Part shown: piece after piece, positions 16,346 to 25,130 of the stretch
Numbering within the stretch: the stretch's first letter is position 1
Layout: the number at the start of each line of letters is the position of its first letter
DNA from: Sulfuritalea sp.
Lineage (GTDB): Bacteria > Pseudomonadota > Gammaproteobacteria > Burkholderiales > Rhodocyclaceae
Length of the DNA: 59,968 nucleotides
Assembly (NCBI GenBank): GCA_021738385.1
Contig: JAIPCF010000007.1
Coordinates: 1 to 59,968 of the forward strand
Direction: 5' to 3'
The notes under the pieces: generated by a model
What the model was told of the DNA's origin: nothing
The model's database searches: none
Seen by the model: the letters and a program-made list of their open reading frames with translations, nothing else
Made by a program: the position numbers and the translations under genes

Positions 16346-17641
16346 ATGGCCAAGCCCATGCATCCAACACCGAACCTGGATCAACTGGAAAGCGGCCCCT
16401 GGCCGAGTTTTGTTACCGGCCTCAAGCGTCTGGCCCAAGACAAGGATTACGCGGTCGATATCCTCGGCCACCTCGAGCACTCCTACCAGACCCGCAAGGG
16501 CTATTGGAAGGGAGGCACCGTCGGTGTGCGTGGCTACGGCGGCGGCATCATCCCGCGCTTCACGGAAATCAAGGATGAGGCCGGCAACCCGGTTTTCAAG
16601 GATGCCGCGGAATTTCACACCCTGCGTGTCATGCCACCTCCCGGCATGCACTACAACACGGCGACGCTGCGCCAGTTCTGCGATATCTGGGAAAAGCACG
16701 GCTCCGGCCTGATCGCCTTCCATGGCCAGTCGGGCGACATCATGTTCCAGGGCGCCACCACGGAAAACGTGCAGAAGGCCTTTGATGAAATCAACGATAT
16801 GGGTTTTGACCTCGGCGGCGCCGGCCCGGCCGTGCGGACTTCGATGTCCTGCGTCGGCGCCTCGCGCTGCGAGCAGTCCTGCTACGACGAAGCCAAGGCA
16901 CACCGCGAAGTGCTCAATACCTTCCTCGACGACATCCACCGTCCCGCCTTGCCGTACAAGTTCAAGTTCAAGTTCTCCGGCTGCCCCAACGACTGCATGA
17001 ATTCCATTCAGCGTTCGGACATGGCCGTGATCGGCACCTGGCGCGACAACATCCGCACCGATGAAGCGCTGGCCAAAAAATGGTTCGCCAAGCACGGCAT
17101 GAATGAACTGGTCAACGACGTCGTGGCCCGCTGCCCGACCAAGGCAATCCAGATCAAGGAAATCAAGGATGTACGCAAGACTGACAACATCAGCAGCGTC
17201 GCGGTAAATGACAGTCAGGCACTGGAGATTGACAACAAGGACTGCGTGCGCTGCATGCACTGCATCAACGTCATGACAGGCGCTCTGGCGACCGGTGTCG
17301 ACAAGGGCGCGACGATTCTTGTCGGCGGCAAGCGCACCCTGAAGATTGGCGACCTGATGGGCACCGTGATTATTCCCTTCATGCCGCTGAAGACGGATGA
17401 GGACTTTGAGAAGCTGGTCGACCTTGGCCAACGGACCATCGACTTCTTCGCCGAGAACGCGCTGGAGCACGAGCGAACGGGTGAAATGATCGAGCGCATC
17501 GGCCTGGTCAATTTCCTTGAAGGCATCGAGGTTGATATCGATCCCAACATGGTGTCGACGCCGCGCATGAATCCCTATGTGAATACCGCCGGCTGGGACG
17601 AGGAAGTCGCCCGGATGACCGCCAAAAAAGCTGCTGCCTGA
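16346..17641 (+). CDS. dsrA: Reverse-acting dissimilatory sulfite reductase, alpha subunit
   Basis: Catalytic subunit of siroheme sulfite reductase, here probably oxidising sulfane sulfur bound to DsrC to sulfite in the cytoplasm. The 431 residues carry the siroheme-[4Fe-4S] ligands C-x5-C (CVGASRC) and C-x3-C (CPNDC). The inserted ferredoxin domain has CPTKAI and CVRCMHC. The DsrEFH and DsrL genes downstream mark it as the oxidative type. ATG 16346 has a strong GAGGAG Shine-Dalgarno; the longer frame to 16280 is rejected. First gene of dsrABEFHCMKLJOPNR. Confidence 0.96.
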   Translation: MAKPMHPTPNLDQLESGPWPSFVTGLKRLAQDKDYAVDILGHLEHSYQTRKGYWKGGTVGVRGYGGGIIPRFTEIKDEAGNPVFKDAAEFHTLRVMPPPGMHYNTATLRQFCDIWEKHGSGLIAFHGQSGDIMFQGATTENVQKAFDEINDMGFDLGGAGPAVRTSMSCVGASRCEQSCYDEAKAHREVLNTFLDDIHRPALPYKFKFKFSGCPNDCMNSIQRSDMAVIGTWRDNIRTDEALAKKWFAKHGMNELVNDVVARCPTKAIQIKEIKDVRKTDNISSVAVNDSQALEIDNKDCVRCMHCINVMTGALATGVDKGATILVGGKRTLKIGDLMGTVIIPFMPLKTDEDFEKLVDLGQRTIDFFAENALEHERTGEMIERIGLVNFLEGIEVDIDPNMVSTPRMNPYVNTAGWDEEVARMTAKKAAA

Positions 17642-17652
17642 GGAGATTGAGC

Positions 17653-18741
17653 ATGAATGCACCTACCCCCGCCGCCCCGCTGCGCAAAGCCATCGAATGC
17701 GGTGTGCCGGACAACAAACCGCACCTGCATCCAACGATGCTGAAGAACTACGGCAACTGGAAGTACCACGATCGGCCGCGTCCCGGTGTGCTGCACCATG
17801 TATCGCACAGCGGCGATGAAATCTGGACCGTTCGTGCCGGCACCCAACGCCAGATGGACGTATGGACCATCCGCAAGCTGTGCGACATCGCCGACAAATA
17901 TGCAGAGGGATTCGTCCGCTTCACCATTCGCTCCAACATCGAGTACATGGTCGCCGATCAGTCCAAGGTCGATCCGCTGATCGCAGAACTGGAAACTTCC
18001 GGCTTCCCTGTCGGCGGTACCGGCAACTCGGTATCGATGGTGTCACACACCCAGGGCTGGCTGCACTGCGACATCCCCGGCACCGATGCCTCGGGCGTGG
18101 TCAAGTCGATGATGGACGAGCTCTATAACGAGTTCAAGACCGAAGAGATGCCAAATCGCGTGCATCTGTCGACCTCCTGCTGCGAGATCAACTGCGGCGG
18201 CCAGGCCGACATCGCGATCATCATCCAGCACACCAAACCGCCCAAGATCAATCACGATCTGGTCGCCAATGTCTGCGAACGTCCCACCGTGGTTGCCCGC
18301 TGTCCGGTGGCTGCTATCCGCCCGGCGCTGGTCAACGGCAAGCCCTCGCTCGAAGTGGACGAGAAGAAATGCATCTGCTGCGGCGCCTGCTACCCTCCCT
18401 GCCCGCCGATGCAGATCAACGATCCGGAACATTCGAAGCTGGCGATCTGGGTCGGTGGCAAGAACTCCAACGCGCGCGGCAAACCGACCTTCATGAAAAT
18501 GGTGGCGTCCGGCTTGCCCAACAACGCGCCGCGCTGGCCCGAAGTCAATGCCGCCGTCGGCAACATCCTGCGTACCTACAAGGCCGACGCCCGCCCCTGG
18601 GAACGCCTCTCCGACTGGATCGATCGCATCGGCTGGCCACGCTTCTTTGAAAAAACCGGCTTGCCCTTTACCAAGTATTTGATTGACGACTGGCGTGGTT
18701 CGCGTGCCAATCTCAACGCCTCGACCCACATCCGTTTCTGA
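17653..18741 (+). CDS. dsrB: Reverse-acting dissimilatory sulfite reductase, beta subunit
   Basis: Partner of DsrA in the alpha2beta2 sulfite reductase. The 362 residues contain the beta-subunit siroheme/cluster motif STSCCEINCGGQADI and a ferredoxin domain CICCGACYPPCPPM. The C-terminal part ends in RANLNASTHIRF. ATG 17653 follows GAGGAGATTGAGC after the dsrA stop; the in-frame TTG at 17647 lies between that Shine-Dalgarno and the ATG and is less likely. Gap to dsrA is 11 bases. Confidence 0.96.
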   Translation: MNAPTPAAPLRKAIECGVPDNKPHLHPTMLKNYGNWKYHDRPRPGVLHHVSHSGDEIWTVRAGTQRQMDVWTIRKLCDIADKYAEGFVRFTIRSNIEYMVADQSKVDPLIAELETSGFPVGGTGNSVSMVSHTQGWLHCDIPGTDASGVVKSMMDELYNEFKTEEMPNRVHLSTSCCEINCGGQADIAIIIQHTKPPKINHDLVANVCERPTVVARCPVAAIRPALVNGKPSLEVDEKKCICCGACYPPCPPMQINDPEHSKLAIWVGGKNSNARGKPTFMKMVASGLPNNAPRWPEVNAAVGNILRTYKADARPWERLSDWIDRIGWPRFFEKTGLPFTKYLIDDWRGSRANLNASTHIRF

Positions 18742-18763
18742 GCGCAATTAGGAAATCACGCTG

Positions 18764-19123
18764 ATGAAAATAGCTGTCACCATCAACGAAGGTCCCTACC
18801 AGCATCAGGCCAGCGATTCTGCTTACCTGTTCTGCAAGGCCGCACTGGAAAAGGGCCACGAGATTCGTCGCGTGTTCTTCTATAACGACGGAGTCAACAA
18901 CGCGTCATCGCTGACCGAGCCACCGCAGGATGATCGCAACATCGTCACCCGCTGGTCCAAGCTGGCGGAAGAACACAAGCTGGATCTCGTGGTCTGCGTT
19001 GCTGCCGCCCTGCGCAGAGGCATTCGCGACGAGAACCTGGCCCCCGGCTTTCGCATCTCGGGCCTCGGTCAACTGGTAGAAGCCGGCATTGAAGCCGACC
19101 GGCTAGTGACGTTTGGAGACTGA
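18764..19123 (+). CDS. dsrE: Sulfur-transfer protein DsrE
   Basis: Sulfurtransferase subunit of the cytoplasmic DsrE2F2H2 complex that passes persulfide sulfur from TusA to DsrC. The 119-residue protein holds its active cysteine at C78 (LVVCVAAALRRG), the position known for Allochromatium DsrE. DsrEFH is diagnostic of oxidative dsr systems. It ends one base before the start of dsrF. Confidence 0.94.
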   Translation: MKIAVTINEGPYQHQASDSAYLFCKAALEKGHEIRRVFFYNDGVNNASSLTEPPQDDRNIVTRWSKLAEEHKLDLVVCVAAALRRGIRDENLAPGFRISGLGQLVEAGIEADRLVTFGD

Positions 19124-19124
19124 C

Positions 19125-19496
19125 ATGAGCGAAGGAACAATCAAGAAGTTCATGTTCGTCAATCGCAAGGCCCCCTACGGCACCATCTACGCGCTCGAAT
19201 CGCTGGAAGTGGTGCTGATTACCGCCGCCTTCGATCAGGACGTCAGTCTCGTCTTCATGGATGACGGCGTATTTCAGTTAAAAAAGGGTCAGCAGACCAA
19301 GGGCATCGAGAACAAGAACTTCTCGCCCACCTATCGCGCTCTGGATGGCTACGACATTGAAAAGCTCTATGTCGAAGAAGAAGCGCTGGCAGCTCGCGGC
19401 TTGAGCGAAGACGACCTGCTGGTTGACGTTATTGTCATGTCGCGTGCCGAGTTGGGCAAACTGATGAACGACATGGATGTCGTTCTCAGTTTCTAA
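19125..19496 (+). CDS. dsrF: Sulfur-transfer protein DsrF
   Basis: Second subunit of the DsrEFH complex, TusC-like, with no cysteine in its 123 residues, in line with its non-carrier role. Recognisable sequence: KFMFVNRKAPYGTIYALE and FMDDGVFQLKKGQ. ATG 19125 is used; the two codons upstream are read from the end of dsrE. Confidence 0.92.
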   Translation: MSEGTIKKFMFVNRKAPYGTIYALESLEVVLITAAFDQDVSLVFMDDGVFQLKKGQQTKGIENKNFSPTYRALDGYDIEKLYVEEEALAARGLSEDDLLVDVIVMSRAELGKLMNDMDVVLSF

Positions 19497-19509
19497 GGGA
19501 GAAAACTGG

Positions 19510-19809
19510 ATGCTACACATCATCAATAAATCTCCGGCTGAACGCAACGCGCTGGATTCCTGCCTGAACGTGGCACAGGACGGCGGCGTCATCCTGCTGA
19601 TCGAGGATGCGGTTTACGCAGCCACACAAGGCAACGAAGCGGAAGCCAAGCTGCGCGACGCACTGTCGCGTTTCAAAGTATTTGCGCTTGCGCCGGACCT
19701 CGAAGCGCGCGGCATGGGCGATCGCGTCATGGAAGGCGTGGCCACTGTCGATTATGGCGGCTTCGTCGATCTCGTCACCGAACACAAGAACTGTCAATCC
19801 TGGCTTTAA
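19510..19809 (+). CDS. dsrH: Sulfur-transfer protein DsrH
   Basis: Third subunit of DsrEFH, TusB-like, 99 residues. It has the conserved cysteine near the N-terminus (C18, LDSCLNV), and LLIEDAVYAA and YGGFVDLVTEH are typical. ATG 19510 follows an AGGGAG Shine-Dalgarno. It lies between dsrF and dsrC in the classical order. Confidence 0.92.
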   Translation: MLHIINKSPAERNALDSCLNVAQDGGVILLIEDAVYAATQGNEAEAKLRDALSRFKVFALAPDLEARGMGDRVMEGVATVDYGGFVDLVTEHKNCQSWL

Positions 19810-19851
19810 ACAAAGTACTTCATTACCCCGTTTTTCACCAAGGAGAATCAC

Positions 19852-20187
19852 ATGTCCACCATCGAAGTCAATGGCAAGTCCTACGAAACCGACGAAGAAG
19901 GCTATCTGGTCAACCTCACCGAATGGAACGAGGACGTCGGCAACTACCTTGCGCAAACCGAAAGTGTCGAGATGACCGACCAGCACTGGGAAGTAATCAA
20001 CTTCCTGCGCGACTACTACAACGAGTTCCAGATCGCTCCGGCGGTACGCGTGCTTACCAAGGCTATCGGCAAGAAGCTCGGCGCCGACAAAGGTACCAGC
20101 CAGTATCTGTACGACCTGTTCCCCTACGGTCCCGCCAAGCAGGCCTGCAAGATCGCCGGACTGCCCAAGCCGACCGGCTGCGTCTAA
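19852..20187 (+). CDS. dsrC: Sulfur-carrier protein DsrC
   Basis: Soluble carrier presenting sulfane sulfur to DsrAB and releasing electrons through DsrK. The 111-residue protein keeps both redox cysteines of the flexible C-terminal arm, C99 (QACKIAG) and the penultimate C110 (PTGCV). It is therefore a true DsrC, unlike the paralogue at 14365. AAGGAG precedes the ATG. A 132-bp gap follows before dsrM; it holds GGCGCC at 20226 and 20256 followed by a short T-run, perhaps a weak attenuator favouring dsrC expression. Confidence 0.96.
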   Translation: MSTIEVNGKSYETDEEGYLVNLTEWNEDVGNYLAQTESVEMTDQHWEVINFLRDYYNEFQIAPAVRVLTKAIGKKLGADKGTSQYLYDLFPYGPAKQACKIAGLPKPTGCV

Positions 20188-20319
20188 AGCTCGCGGCGAA
20201 AACTGGAACACGACTGATTGGGGTAGGCGCCGATGAGCTTCTCCTTGTGCCCGCCGGCGCCGCTTTTTCCGCCCCTTTTCTGGTTGCCCCTAGACCCTAG
20301 CCCGAGATATTCCTGACCA

Positions 20320-21045
20320 ATGAATTATCTGTTCGCGCTGCTGTTCTACGCCGCCACGTTGATTTTCGTGGGCGGTGTAGCGTACCGGGTCTACGATTAC
20401 GCGCGCACCCCGGCACCGCTGAAGATTCCTACCACGCCGGCGCCAACCACGAGCGGCGGTGTGGTCTTCCGCATGTTCCGCGAAGTGGTGTTTTTTGAAA
20501 GCCTGTTCAAATCCAACCTGTGGATATGGGCACTGGGCTGGCTGTTCCATGTCGGGCTGGCATTGGTGCTGCTGCGCCATCTACGCTACTTCACAGAACC
20601 GGTGAACTTCATCATCGCCTTCATCCAGCCCTTCGGCGTGTATGCCGGTTTGGCCATGGCGGCCGGTCTGGCCGGGCTTTGGGCGCGACGCGTTTTGGTC
20701 GAGCGCATACGTTACATCTCGACCCCCTCCGATCATCTGATGCTGGCGCTGCTGCTCGGCATCGCCATCACCGGTCTGCTGATGAAGTTCGTCATGCATA
20801 CCGACATTGTTGCCGTCAAGACCTTCTTCCTCGGTCTGATGGTTTTCGAGATCAATCCGCTACCGTCGCATCCGGGGCTGTATCTGCACTTGTCGATGGT
20901 GGCATTGCTGATGATCATCTTCCCGGTCAGCAAACTGTTGCATGCCCCCGGTGTGTTCTTCTCGCCCACCCGCAACCAGGTGGACAACCCGCGCGAAACG
21001 CGGCACCTGGCGCCCTGGGCTGCCAAACTCGAAGCGAAAAACTGA
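20320..21045 (+). CDS. dsrM: DsrM, heme b membrane subunit of DsrMKJOP
   Basis: NarI-like cytochrome b that exchanges electrons between DsrK and the quinone pool. The 241 residues contain about five membrane helices (starting LFALLFYAATLIFVGGVAY) and His residues in WLFHVGLALVLLRH and LYLHLSMVALLMII for heme b. The C-terminal cytoplasmic tail ends just before dsrK. An ATG at 20320 follows a weak ribosome-binding site. Confidence 0.92.
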   Translation: MNYLFALLFYAATLIFVGGVAYRVYDYARTPAPLKIPTTPAPTTSGGVVFRMFREVVFFESLFKSNLWIWALGWLFHVGLALVLLRHLRYFTEPVNFIIAFIQPFGVYAGLAMAAGLAGLWARRVLVERIRYISTPSDHLMLALLLGIAITGLLMKFVMHTDIVAVKTFFLGLMVFEINPLPSHPGLYLHLSMVALLMIIFPVSKLLHAPGVFFSPTRNQVDNPRETRHLAPWAAKLEAKN

Positions 21046-21046
21046 C

Positions 21047-22645
21047 ATGGCTGACGAGACAACTCCGGTCGCCGAAGTACCCAAGCCGGCTCCTGCAGCG
21101 CCTGCCAAGCCAGCCGAAAAGGCCAAGGTGGTTGCCCCCGCATTCCGGGATTTTTCAACCATCACGGCGCTGACGCCTGATGCGATGCTTGGATCCAATC
21201 CCTACCCGGCGTCCGTCGCACACAACGAAGCGCTGGGCTTTCCCGGCGAACTGGCTGAAGGCTGGGAGCAAAAGGCGGTTGCCAAGATGGGCGACCTGCT
21301 CGGCAAGTACCGCTCGCTCAAGGTGTACATGGATGCCTGCGTGCATTGTGGTGCCTGCACCGACAAGTGTCACTATTTCATCGGCACCGGTGATCCGAAA
21401 AACATGCCGGTGGCGCGCCAGGATTTGATGCGTTCGGTGTATCGCCGCTATTACACACTGCCCGGCAAGTTGTTCCCCAAGCTGGTCGGGGCTCGCGACA
21501 TGAGCAAGGATGTGCTGGACGACTGGTTCCGCTACTACAACCAGTGTTCCGAGTGCCGCCGCTGCTCTGTGTTCTGTCCCTACGGTATTGATACTGCCGA
21601 AGTCACCATGGCGGCCAAGGAAATCATGGACAGCGTGGGTGTCGGTCACAAGTATGTGAACGAGATCATGGGCAAGGTACACAAGATCGGCAACAACCTT
21701 GGCTTGCCCGGCCCGGCGCTGGAAAACACACTGGAAGGACTGGAAGAAGACGTACTGGAAGACACCGGAGCCGCCGTCAAGTATCCGCTTGATGTCAAGG
21801 GTGCCGAAGTACTGTTGGTCACGCCATCTGCCGACTTCTTTGCCGAGCCGCATGTTGACAGCCTGATCGGCTACGGCAAGGTATTCCACGCCGCCGGCAT
21901 TTCCTGGACGCTATCCAGCAAGGCCTCCGAGGCCGGCAACTTCGGCATGTTCATCGGCAACTACGACCAGATGCGCAAGATCGCCATGCGCATTCGCGAA
22001 GCGGCGCTGGAACTCGGTGTCAAGCGCATTGTGGTTGGCGAATGCGGCCACGCCTGGCGCATCGCTTACTCCTTCTGGAACACGCTGACCGGCGTTGGCG
22101 CCGGCGCCAACGACCCATTCGCCATCGAGTTGCAAAAACAGCTCGACCACAACTACAAGCAACCCTCGCACATCTGCGAAGTGACCTGGGACCTGATCCA
22201 GGCCGGCCGACTGAAATTCAACAAGGACGCCAACGACCACCGCATCGTTACCTTCCACGATTCCTGCAACGTCGCACGCGGCTCGCGCATGGGAGATTAC
22301 GCCGGCGGCCAGTTCGACATCCCGCGCCACATCATCAAGGCCGTGACCAATCACTACGTCGAGATGTCGCCCGACACGACGCACGAAAGGACATTTTGCT
22401 GCGGCGGTGGTGGTGGCCTGCTCAGCGACGAGTTGATGGACATCCGCGTCAAGGGCGCCCTGCCACGCATGGAAGCGTTGAAGCGGATCGCGGACAAGAA
22501 TGGTGTCAATTTCATGGCCACCATTTGCGCCATCTGCAAGGCCCAGTTCAGCAAAGTGCTGCCCTACTACGGCTTCAAGATGAGCATGGTCGGCGGCGTG
22601 CACCAACTGGTCAGCACCGCGATCGTGCTCGACAACGAACAATGA
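21047..22645 (+). CDS. dsrK: DsrK, HdrD-like iron-sulfur subunit of DsrMKJOP
   Basis: Catalytic subunit that oxidises or reduces the DsrC disulfide/trisulfide. The 532-residue protein has an Ala/Pro-rich N-terminal linker (to about 45). Two [4Fe-4S] motifs follow (CVHCGACTDKCH, CSECRRCSVFCP). The C-terminal CCG-type cluster site has FHDSCNVARG, FCCGGGGG and ICAICKAQF. ATG 21047 lies one base past the dsrM stop. It is anchored through DsrM. Confidence 0.95.
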   Translation: MADETTPVAEVPKPAPAAPAKPAEKAKVVAPAFRDFSTITALTPDAMLGSNPYPASVAHNEALGFPGELAEGWEQKAVAKMGDLLGKYRSLKVYMDACVHCGACTDKCHYFIGTGDPKNMPVARQDLMRSVYRRYYTLPGKLFPKLVGARDMSKDVLDDWFRYYNQCSECRRCSVFCPYGIDTAEVTMAAKEIMDSVGVGHKYVNEIMGKVHKIGNNLGLPGPALENTLEGLEEDVLEDTGAAVKYPLDVKGAEVLLVTPSADFFAEPHVDSLIGYGKVFHAAGISWTLSSKASEAGNFGMFIGNYDQMRKIAMRIREAALELGVKRIVVGECGHAWRIAYSFWNTLTGVGAGANDPFAIELQKQLDHNYKQPSHICEVTWDLIQAGRLKFNKDANDHRIVTFHDSCNVARGSRMGDYAGGQFDIPRHIIKAVTNHYVEMSPDTTHERTFCCGGGGGLLSDELMDIRVKGALPRMEALKRIADKNGVNFMATICAICKAQFSKVLPYYGFKMSMVGGVHQLVSTAIVLDNEQ

Positions 22646-22672
22646 CGAACAAGACATTAATGGAGACCTCCC

Positions 22673-24643
22673 ATGTCCGCGACGACTGAAAACCAAGCTG
22701 AAAAACTCAACTTCCGCCGCTACAAGGAAGGCGACACAAAGGTAAAGCGCTGGCAACAGCAGATTTTCCAGGCCAGCTACTCCTACAAATGCCCGACCTA
22801 TGTGCAGTCAACGCCGCCTTGTCAGGGCTCCTGCCCGTCCGGTGAGGACATCCGCGGCTATCTGAACATCGTGCGCGGCATAGAAAAACCCCCGGTCGGC
22901 GCCGATGGCAAGCCGACCATGAGTTGGCAGGAATACGCTTGGCGTCGACTGACCGAAGCCAATCCGCTGCCCTCGGTGATGGGCCGCGTCTGCCCCGCAC
23001 CCTGTGAGACCGGCTGCAATCGCAATGAAGTCGAAGACCATGTCGGCATCAACTCGGTCGAGCACTATCTGGGCGACTGGGCGATCCAGAACAATCTGAA
23101 GTTCATTGCGCCGGAAAAGAAAACCGGCAAGAAGGTCGCCATCATCGGCGGTGGCCCAGCCGGCCTCTCGGCGGCATACCAGCTAAGCATGAAGGGCCAC
23201 AGCTGCACCATATTTGACGAGCACGAGTTCCTCGGCGGCATGATGCGCTACGGTATTCCCGGCTACCGCACACCGCGCGAAACACTCGATTCCGAAATCC
23301 AGCGCATTCTCGATCTGGGTGTTGAGGTCCATCTCAAGACCCGCATCGGCACCGATGTCACCCTGGAGCAGTTGCGTGAAAGCTATGACGCGATCTTCCT
23401 CGGTCTCGGTGCCCAGGCCGGCCGCGCACTACCACTGCCTGGAGACCCGGCTGAGCATTCCGCACCAAACGTCGTAACCGCCACATCCTTCCTGCGTGCC
23501 TTCAATGACGGCCGCCTGAAAACTGTCGGCCACCGTGTCGTTGTCGTTGGGGGTGGCGATACCTCGATGGACGTAGCCACCGTGGCGCGTCGTCTGGGCC
23601 ACATCGAGAAAGTCAATCCGACCGATTTCGAAGCGGCCATCGCCGGTCATCTGGCGCAGGATGTCGCCGATGTCTCGCTGCGCCAGGGCGCGGAAGTTAC
23701 TTTGACTTCGGTCTACATGACAGCCAGCAAGCCTGAAATCGAGCATGCCGAAGCTGAAGGCATCACCATCATGGGTGGCTGGATGCCGATCGGCGTGGTC
23801 AAAGGTCCGGATGGACGCGCTACCGCACTGCGTGTGATGCAGTGCGAAGCGAAAATGGTATCCGGCCGCCTCGACATCAAGAAAATTGAAGGCACTGAAA
23901 AGGAACTGCCAGCCGATCTGATTGTTTCCGCCATCGGTCAGGCTGTCGATTTCACCGGCATCGAAGAATTCGACTCAGGCAAGGGCATGATCGCCGCCGA
24001 CAAAAACTACCAACTCACGGGCCAACCGGGTGTGTTCGCCGGCGGTGACGTGATCCGCCCGCACCTGCTCACCACTGCCATCGGTCACGGCAACATCGCC
24101 GCTGACGGCATTGACCGCTTCCTTGCCGGCCAGGAAATGGTGCGCCGGCCCAAGATCGACGTGCATGTCTTCGACCTGATGCGCAAGTATGTCGAAAAGG
24201 GCGTCGAATTGGGCAAGATCGATGCTCCGCTCACCGGTACCGACAAAAGCAAGGAAGTGGTACACAACTACGAGAACCGTTCCGACCGCTATGTCATACC
24301 GCACGACCAACTCTTCCTCGGTCACTTCCAGTACACCGCACGCAACAAACGTCACGTCACCCATCTGAACAAGGATTCGGCACTGGGCAACTTCGACGAG
24401 CGTATCGATGCACTCTCCGAAGCGGAGGTGATTGCCGAGGCAAAGCGCTGCATGAGTTGTGGTCAATGTTTCGAATGCGACAACTGCGTCGTGTATTGCC
24501 CGCAAACTGCAGTGTATAAGGTCAAGAAGAACGAAACCATGACCGGTCGCTACGTTGCCACCGACTACGACAAATGCATCGGCTGCCACATCTGCGCTGA
24601 TGTGTGCCCGACTGGTTACATCCAGATGGGTCTCGGTGAGTAA
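22673..24643 (+). CDS. dsrL: DsrL, NAD(P)-linked iron-sulfur flavoprotein
   Basis: Cytoplasmic oxidoreductase that links DsrAB to NAD(P)(H); essential for sulfur oxidation in Allochromatium. The 656-residue protein has an N-terminal Cys-rich region (CQGSCPSGEDI, CPAPCETGC) and a GltD-like FAD site (VAIIGGGPAGLSAAY at about 150). The NAD(P) site is VVVVGGGDTSMDVA (about 290). The C-terminal ferredoxin domain has CMSCGQCFECDNC and CIGCHICADVCPTG. Its presence supports an oxidative rather than sulfate-reducing pathway. A Shine-Dalgarno (GGAGA) precedes ATG 22673. Confidence 0.95.
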   Translation: MSATTENQAEKLNFRRYKEGDTKVKRWQQQIFQASYSYKCPTYVQSTPPCQGSCPSGEDIRGYLNIVRGIEKPPVGADGKPTMSWQEYAWRRLTEANPLPSVMGRVCPAPCETGCNRNEVEDHVGINSVEHYLGDWAIQNNLKFIAPEKKTGKKVAIIGGGPAGLSAAYQLSMKGHSCTIFDEHEFLGGMMRYGIPGYRTPRETLDSEIQRILDLGVEVHLKTRIGTDVTLEQLRESYDAIFLGLGAQAGRALPLPGDPAEHSAPNVVTATSFLRAFNDGRLKTVGHRVVVVGGGDTSMDVATVARRLGHIEKVNPTDFEAAIAGHLAQDVADVSLRQGAEVTLTSVYMTASKPEIEHAEAEGITIMGGWMPIGVVKGPDGRATALRVMQCEAKMVSGRLDIKKIEGTEKELPADLIVSAIGQAVDFTGIEEFDSGKGMIAADKNYQLTGQPGVFAGGDVIRPHLLTTAIGHGNIAADGIDRFLAGQEMVRRPKIDVHVFDLMRKYVEKGVELGKIDAPLTGTDKSKEVVHNYENRSDRYVIPHDQLFLGHFQYTARNKRHVTHLNKDSALGNFDERIDALSEAEVIAEAKRCMSCGQCFECDNCVVYCPQTAVYKVKKNETMTGRYVATDYDKCIGCHICADVCPTGYIQMGLGE

Positions 24644-24656
24644 GATTCAAAGGCAT

Positions 24657-24756
24657 TCACCACAGAGGCACAGAGACACAGAGAACAGCAAAACCATGAA
24701 TAAACGCGAAGCGATTTTCTCGGCCTTTCCTCTGTGCCTCTGTGTCTCTGTGGTGA
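24657..24756. repeat. 100-bp inverted-repeat element overlapping the dsrJ start
   Basis: Arms of about 28 bp, starting TCACCACAGAGGCACAGAGA (24657-24684) and ending CTGTGTCTCTGTGGTGA (to 24756), flank a 44-bp centre. The annotated dsrJ ATG (24696) is in the centre and the right arm encodes PLCLCVSVV of the signal peptide. A related but decayed element is at 14241-14309. Confidence 0.88.
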
Positions 24757-25130
24757 GGTTTGTGCCTTTCGCCCTGGCCTTGCTCGCCGTGTCACCAGCG
24801 CCGACTTTTGCCGGCGATGGCACTCGTACGGACAAACCGGTTATCGAGATTGCAAAACCAGGCAAATGCATTGCGCCCGCCGAAGAGATGCGCCGCAACC
24901 ACATGGATATGCTCAAGCATCAGCGTGACCGTACTTTGCGTCTGGGTATCCGCGGCGAACCGGTAACGCTCAACGGTTGCATCGAGTGCCACGCCAGCCA
25001 GAAGACCGGCTCAGTTCTGGGTGAAGGCAATTTTTGTCAAAGTTGCCACGCCTATGCCGCCGTAAAGCTAGATTGTTTCGAGTGCCACCAGCCCAAGGCC
25101 GGATTCAAGGCAACGGGAGTGAAACCATGA
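24696..25130 (+). CDS. dsrJ: DsrJ, periplasmic triheme cytochrome c of DsrMKJOP
   Basis: Periplasmic electron-transfer subunit of the DsrMKJOP complex. Three heme motifs are visible: CIECH, CQSCH and CFECH, in the last 50 residues. With ATG 24696 the protein has 144 residues and its signal peptide begins MNKREAIFSAF, with a hydrophobic stretch partly encoded by the inverted repeat. The alternative in-frame GTG 24753 (MRFVPFALALLAVSPAPTFAG) would leave the repeat outside the gene and still give a good signal peptide. The AVSPAPTF at the cleavage region derives from a second dispersed repeat (24786-24809). It overlaps dsrO by ATGA. Confidence 0.88.
   Translation: MNKREAIFSAFPLCLCVSVVRFVPFALALLAVSPAPTFAGDGTRTDKPVIEIAKPGKCIAPAEEMRRNHMDMLKHQRDRTLRLGIRGEPVTLNGCIECHASQKTGSVLGEGNFCQSCHAYAAVKLDCFECHQPKAGFKATGVKP
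24786..24809 (-). repeat. Dispersed 24-bp repeat, copy 3 (dsrJ signal peptide)
   Basis: On the plus strand it begins GCCGTGTCACCAGCGCCGAC; its complement is identical to copy 39344-39367 at 23 of 24 positions. In dsrJ it encodes AVSPAPTF at the signal-peptide cleavage region. Confidence 0.8.

Noticed and set aside
16313-17662. Long open frame of about 450 codons antisense to dsrA
   Set aside because: It mirrors the codon structure of dsrA in this GC-rich DNA, and has no recognisable product or ribosome-binding site.
20226-20268. Intrinsic terminator after dsrC
   Set aside because: The two GGCGCC arms are short, 24 bases apart and themselves palindromic; the T-run is interrupted. At most a weak attenuator.
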